Under the pieces are notes generated by a model. That model was not told the DNA's origin and made no database searches. It saw only the letters and a list, made by a program, of their open reading frames with translations. The position numbers and the translations under genes are program-made. From Nitrospina sp. UBA6727 (lineage in GTDB: Bacteria; Nitrospinota; Nitrospinia; Nitrospinales; VA-1), in contig DKID01000016.1 in assembly GCA_002454045.1 (NCBI GenBank), positions 30,211-94,210 of the forward strand: a DNA stretch of 64,000 nucleotides, given 5' to 3'. Positions 61,238-64,000 of the stretch are shown here, piece after piece (the stretch's first letter is position 1; each line of letters begins with the position of its first letter).

Positions 61238-61290
61238 AGGCGTCGCCGTCGCGTCGCGGTCACCGCCGTTGCGCCGCGACATCCCGCCGT
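61238..61290. repeat. GC-rich gccgtcgcgtcgcggtcaccgccg tract
   Basis: The spacer between the VWA-type gene and the PLD-like gene contains this tract, the reverse-strand form of the gacggtgacggcg style. The rest of the 189-base gap shows no gene. Confidence 0.45.
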
Positions 61291-61326
61291 CGTCAACTCG
61301 GTCAGAAAAAAATAAAGCGGCGCGAA

Positions 61327-63636
61327 TTAACTCAAGCCAGATTTTCGCCGCAGATACCAGTCCGCCACCAAAAGACCCACCACCATGCCATAGACCCACC
61401 AGTTATCCCAAAGCGAAAACGACCAACTACGACTTTTGATTTGCACATTCGGATTGGCGAACCGATACGCGCTAAGGTCGTCCTCCCCGTTGAGGAAATG
61501 ATATTTGCCGCCGGTGATTTCGGAAATTTTTTTCAGCAAAGTTTCGTTGACCAACGGCTTTTCAAATTCCGCCGTGTCCTGTAACACGGAGAACATAATT
61601 TCCTCCGTCAAGGATTCGCCGTCCAAATCAGCCGCAACCGTGGCGGTATAAAATCCTTCCGCGGCGGGAAGAAACGGGAAGACGCCGCCGCCCTGCTCGT
61701 CGGTTTTCAATTCCGTTTTCACGGCGGATTTTTTTTTGAGCGGTTTCAAAATCAGTTGCGCCGTCGCGTTGACCGCCGGTTGATAATTCCGCCGCAACAA
61801 TTTGAATTTTATCAAGACCTCTTCGCCTGCCCGGTATCGCTCTTTGTCCGACTCCAATTGAAGCCGCCGCGTTTCCGGTTCGGCGATTAACCAGTCGATG
61901 ACGTTATTCCAAAATCGTTGGAAATATCTGCCGCTTCCGCCGCCGCCGACGTTTCTGAAATTCCAGTTCCACACGGAATCAGTAGCCAGCAGAGCCGTCC
62001 GTCCGTCGCCAAAATTTCCCGTAACCAAAATGGGAATTGCGGATTTTTTTTCGGCGATGTGCTGAACCAAAACTTGCGCGCTCTTGTCCGGGAACAATCC
62101 GATGTTGATGCCTTGGAGAGGCGGGAGCGACCGCCACGCACCCTGATTGAGTTCCGCGTCTTTCTCTAAACGCAGGATGGGATGCCGGGAAAATTCTTCG
62201 TTCAGGACAGGTTGGAACGCCGTGTCCACCAACGGCCGCGGGTTATCCCTGAAACTCACCGGTAAGATTTCTTCAATCGCGGTGCGCGAATAGCCGCCGC
62301 CCTGAAATGAAAGTTCGCCGCCGATCATCAAAAACGCGCCGCCGTTCTCGACATATTTTCGGATGTTGCCCAAATATTTTTTGTCGATAAACGGATCGTA
62401 TTTGAAGTTCTGAAAAATCGTCAGGTCAAACGAACTCAAATAATCGTCAAACAAAAGGTTGGAGGGAAAGGGAATCAAACTAAGTTCTGAAACCGGAGCC
62501 TGCACGTCATCCCCTAAGTTTCTGAGAATGAAAAACGACAGCAGGTCCACCTTCGGGTTGTGGGCGAGAACTTCGCGGAGATACCGGGAGTCCCACGACG
62601 GGCGACCGTTGAGGTGCAGAACACGGATGCGGTCGCGCACCACATTTATCTCAAGTTCTTTTTCGTTGTTGATGTGAATGACTTCGCCCGCAAACTTGGG
62701 CAGGCTGATGGTGTAAATCCTTTTGCCCGCGTTTTCAGGCGTGAACTCCAACTCCGTTTCAAACCGTTTCGTGTCTTCCCGCACTTCGATGATCTTCGAA
62801 ACTAGAATGCGGTCGCCCTCTTTCAAAACCAGCGGGACGTTGCGGTTTCCCATGGACGACGCAAACACGGTGAGGGAAATTCGCGCGGGCTGCTGCACAA
62901 ATCCAAAATCCGCCGCCGAGACGGCTTCAATCGCCAAGTCTTTAAATCCCACGTTGCTCCCGGCTTGCAAGGTATGAACCGGGCTGCCCAGTTCTTTGAG
63001 CGTCGCCGTCATGTTTCTGGAAATCTCGCCGACCTCTTGAGTCAAATCCGCGCCATCCGAAAACAGGAACACTCCTCGCAACGATTGCGCCGGGTACCGC
63101 TCGACCAACGCGTCGAAGACGCGAGTGAAATCGGTGTAGGGACGATGAGCGCGGTATGTATTTTTCACCGTGCCCGCCGCGACCTTTTCGATGTCGTCGG
63201 AGAAAAAATAATAATCAACGTTGAAATCTTTTTCCAAACTTTCGAAGTAGGCAACGTTGGCATCGACGGCGTTTTTGATCAGGTCAATCCGCGAAGATTC
63301 GTCGGCGATGGTTTTTATTTTTATGGAAAGGCTTTCGCTGTTGTCGAGCAAAACCGCGATGGAATTTCTGAGGGATTGGCTTTTCTGAAATTCCAGTTCG
63401 GGCTTTAACAACACCAGCAACAAAAGGGTGAACGCGCCCAGCCGGAGCGCGAAGAGAAGAAGTTTTCTTGCCCGAGTGCTCACCCGATTCAGGCTGGTCC
63501 AGAAAAACCAAAGCGCCGCGGGAACCACGATGCCGAGCGTGGTTAAAATCACCGCCGTGTCTTCGGACAACCAATGCAGTTGCCAGTGGTTGTATTCTTC
63601 GGAAGGAACCCCCAGCAATTTCGCCAGCAAATTCAT
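61327..63636 (-). CDS. Membrane protein with VWA-like and glutamine-amidotransferase-like domains
   Basis: A 769-residue protein. Two N-terminal helices (about residues 25-50 and 60-80) are followed by a VWA-like region with IAVLLDNSESLSIK (MIDAS-like DxSxS near 108-112) and GVFLFSDGADLT. A class-I-glutaminase-like Rossmann region has VLHLNGRPSWDSRYL, GGAFLMIGGE and LATDSVWNWNF. Beta-rich segments and one C-terminal helix (WWVYGMVVGLLVADWYL) end it. Such proteins occur in MoxR/DUF58/VWA/DUF4159 clusters whose role is probably envelope-related chaperoning or assembly. ATG 63636 overlaps the DUF4159 stop by four bases. Confidence 0.8.
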   Translation of the reverse strand: MNLLAKLLGVPSEEYNHWQLHWLSEDTAVILTTLGIVVPAALWFFWTSLNRVSTRARKLLLFALRLGAFTLLLLVLLKPELEFQKSQSLRNSIAVLLDNSESLSIKIKTIADESSRIDLIKNAVDANVAYFESLEKDFNVDYYFFSDDIEKVAAGTVKNTYRAHRPYTDFTRVFDALVERYPAQSLRGVFLFSDGADLTQEVGEISRNMTATLKELGSPVHTLQAGSNVGFKDLAIEAVSAADFGFVQQPARISLTVFASSMGNRNVPLVLKEGDRILVSKIIEVREDTKRFETELEFTPENAGKRIYTISLPKFAGEVIHINNEKELEINVVRDRIRVLHLNGRPSWDSRYLREVLAHNPKVDLLSFFILRNLGDDVQAPVSELSLIPFPSNLLFDDYLSSFDLTIFQNFKYDPFIDKKYLGNIRKYVENGGAFLMIGGELSFQGGGYSRTAIEEILPVSFRDNPRPLVDTAFQPVLNEEFSRHPILRLEKDAELNQGAWRSLPPLQGINIGLFPDKSAQVLVQHIAEKKSAIPILVTGNFGDGRTALLATDSVWNWNFRNVGGGGSGRYFQRFWNNVIDWLIAEPETRRLQLESDKERYRAGEEVLIKFKLLRRNYQPAVNATAQLILKPLKKKSAVKTELKTDEQGGGVFPFLPAAEGFYTATVAADLDGESLTEEIMFSVLQDTAEFEKPLVNETLLKKISEITGGKYHFLNGEDDLSAYRFANPNVQIKSRSWSFSLWDNWWVYGMVVGLLVADWYLRRKSGLS

Positions 63637-64000
63637 CTGGGATTGTACCTGCGCATACGTTCGAGGATAATCGGCAAATGCACCATGTCCTTTTTGTAGT
63701 CCAGCGTCAGCGCGTACATGATGATGTTGACGCCCATGCGGATGGCGAGTTGCCGCTGCCTGTATCCTCCCGCGAGCACATCGTAATTCCAATGCCCCAG
63801 TTTGTTCCGCGACCAAGCGCCGCCGTGGTCGTTGGAGCTGACCACCAAAACGGTTCTCCCTTTAATGGATATTCCTTCCAGATAAGACTTGACGATGGTT
63901 CGTCCCGACACGGCGTTGAGCAAATAAAAAGAACGGAAAATAGAATGCTCGCGCGAAATTTTTCCAAGCGGATTTTGCGGGAACAACGTGGATATCATTC
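63633..64000 (-). CDS. DUF4159 protein, C-terminal part (runs off the window)
   Basis: About 122 visible residues, open to the window end. They include SREHSIFRSFYLL, SYLEGISIKGRTVLVVSSNDHGGAW, LGHWNYDVLAGGYRQRQLA and the family-typical end RMGVNIIMYALTLDYKKDMVHLP. DUF4159 proteins normally begin well upstream, so the start lies beyond base 64000. Partner of the VWA-type gene, with which it overlaps by four bases. Confidence 0.8.
   Translation of the reverse strand, partial: MISTLFPQNPLGKISREHSIFRSFYLLNAVSGRTIVKSYLEGISIKGRTVLVVSSNDHGGAWSRNKLGHWNYDVLAGGYRQRQLAIRMGVNIIMYALTLDYKKDMVHLPIILERMRRYNPR

Noticed and set aside
1..64000. tRNA, rRNA, insertion sequences or prophage genes
   Set aside because: I looked through the spacers and frames and saw no cloverleaf-like sequence, transposase, integrase or phage protein; a covariance-model search would be decisive.

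Overview
The window is chromosomal core-genome DNA from a Gram-negative (diderm) bacterium. It carries a lipoprotein-type hydrolase, PpiD/SurA-like and OpgC-like envelope proteins, the mreBCD-mrdA shape cluster, non-mevalonate isoprenoid genes (dxs, ispA), an NhaD-type Na+/H+ antiporter and a nearly complete proton-pumping NADH dehydrogenase operon. GC content looks moderate by eye (not computed). The gene mix (ThiD-ThiN fusion, NhaD, Fis, DUF4159/VWA cluster) would fit a deltaproteobacterium-like or Nitrospinota-like marine or environmental lineage, but that is a weak inference and no marker settles it. I found no rRNA, tRNA, CRISPR array, prophage or insertion sequence.

Layout, left to right. 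(1) 1-3.0 kb: minus-strand yggS-proC-iron-redox-enzyme group. (2) 3.1-4.6 kb: secreted alpha/beta hydrolase, then a hairpin repeat element. (3) 4.7-7.4 kb: minus-strand two-component system with a small helical protein upstream. (4) 7.7-12.4 kb: plus-strand gatB, a DUF1566 protein, a TPR protein, a small secreted protein and a bcp peroxiredoxin. (5) 12.4-17.8 kb: minus-strand traB-like gene, 2-hydroxyacid dehydrogenase, TPMT-like methyltransferase, OpgC-like acyltransferase and aminopeptidase P. (6) uvrB, then the minus-strand mreB-mreC-mreD-mrdA cluster, and a divergent ppiD-like gene. (7) 26.3-31.4 kb: minus-strand fis, GlmU-like gene, glmS and thiDN. (8) mtaB-smpB-methyltransferase. (9) minus-strand ispA, dxs-hisB-hisH. 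(10) nhaD; comF; argD-argF-tgt. (11) 44.3-64.0 kb, all minus strand: DUF4159 and VWA-type membrane proteins, a two-TM PLD-like/beta-sandwich protein, nuoABCDEFGHIJKLM, sfsA, a methyltransferase and a small unknown.

How the genes work together: the nuo operon starts from a consensus sigma70-type promoter and encodes the NADH arm (NuoEFG), the quinone-linking arm (NuoBCDI) and most of the membrane arm (NuoAHJKLM). nuoN is not at its usual place after nuoM and is nowhere in the window. GlmS with a GlmU-like protein points to amino-sugar nucleotide supply for the envelope that MreBCD/PBP2 shape. dxs and ispA make isoprenoid diphosphates.

The most distinctive trait is repetitive spacer DNA. There are at least three kinds: a ~100-bp inverted-repeat element near 1 and 4630; clusters of ~17-bp units with a 'cgccgcaaaatttt' core in operon spacers; and 'gacggtgacggcg'-type GC-rich tracts between genes. 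Some of this repeat-like DNA is read in frame inside genes (nuoG, a methyltransferase N-terminus). The candidates most worth follow-up are a GlmU-like protein lacking the canonical catalytic residues, the missing nuoN, the unit array between nuoE and nuoD, and the PLD-like membrane protein upstream of nuo. I did not find a convincing wholly new defence or mobile system.
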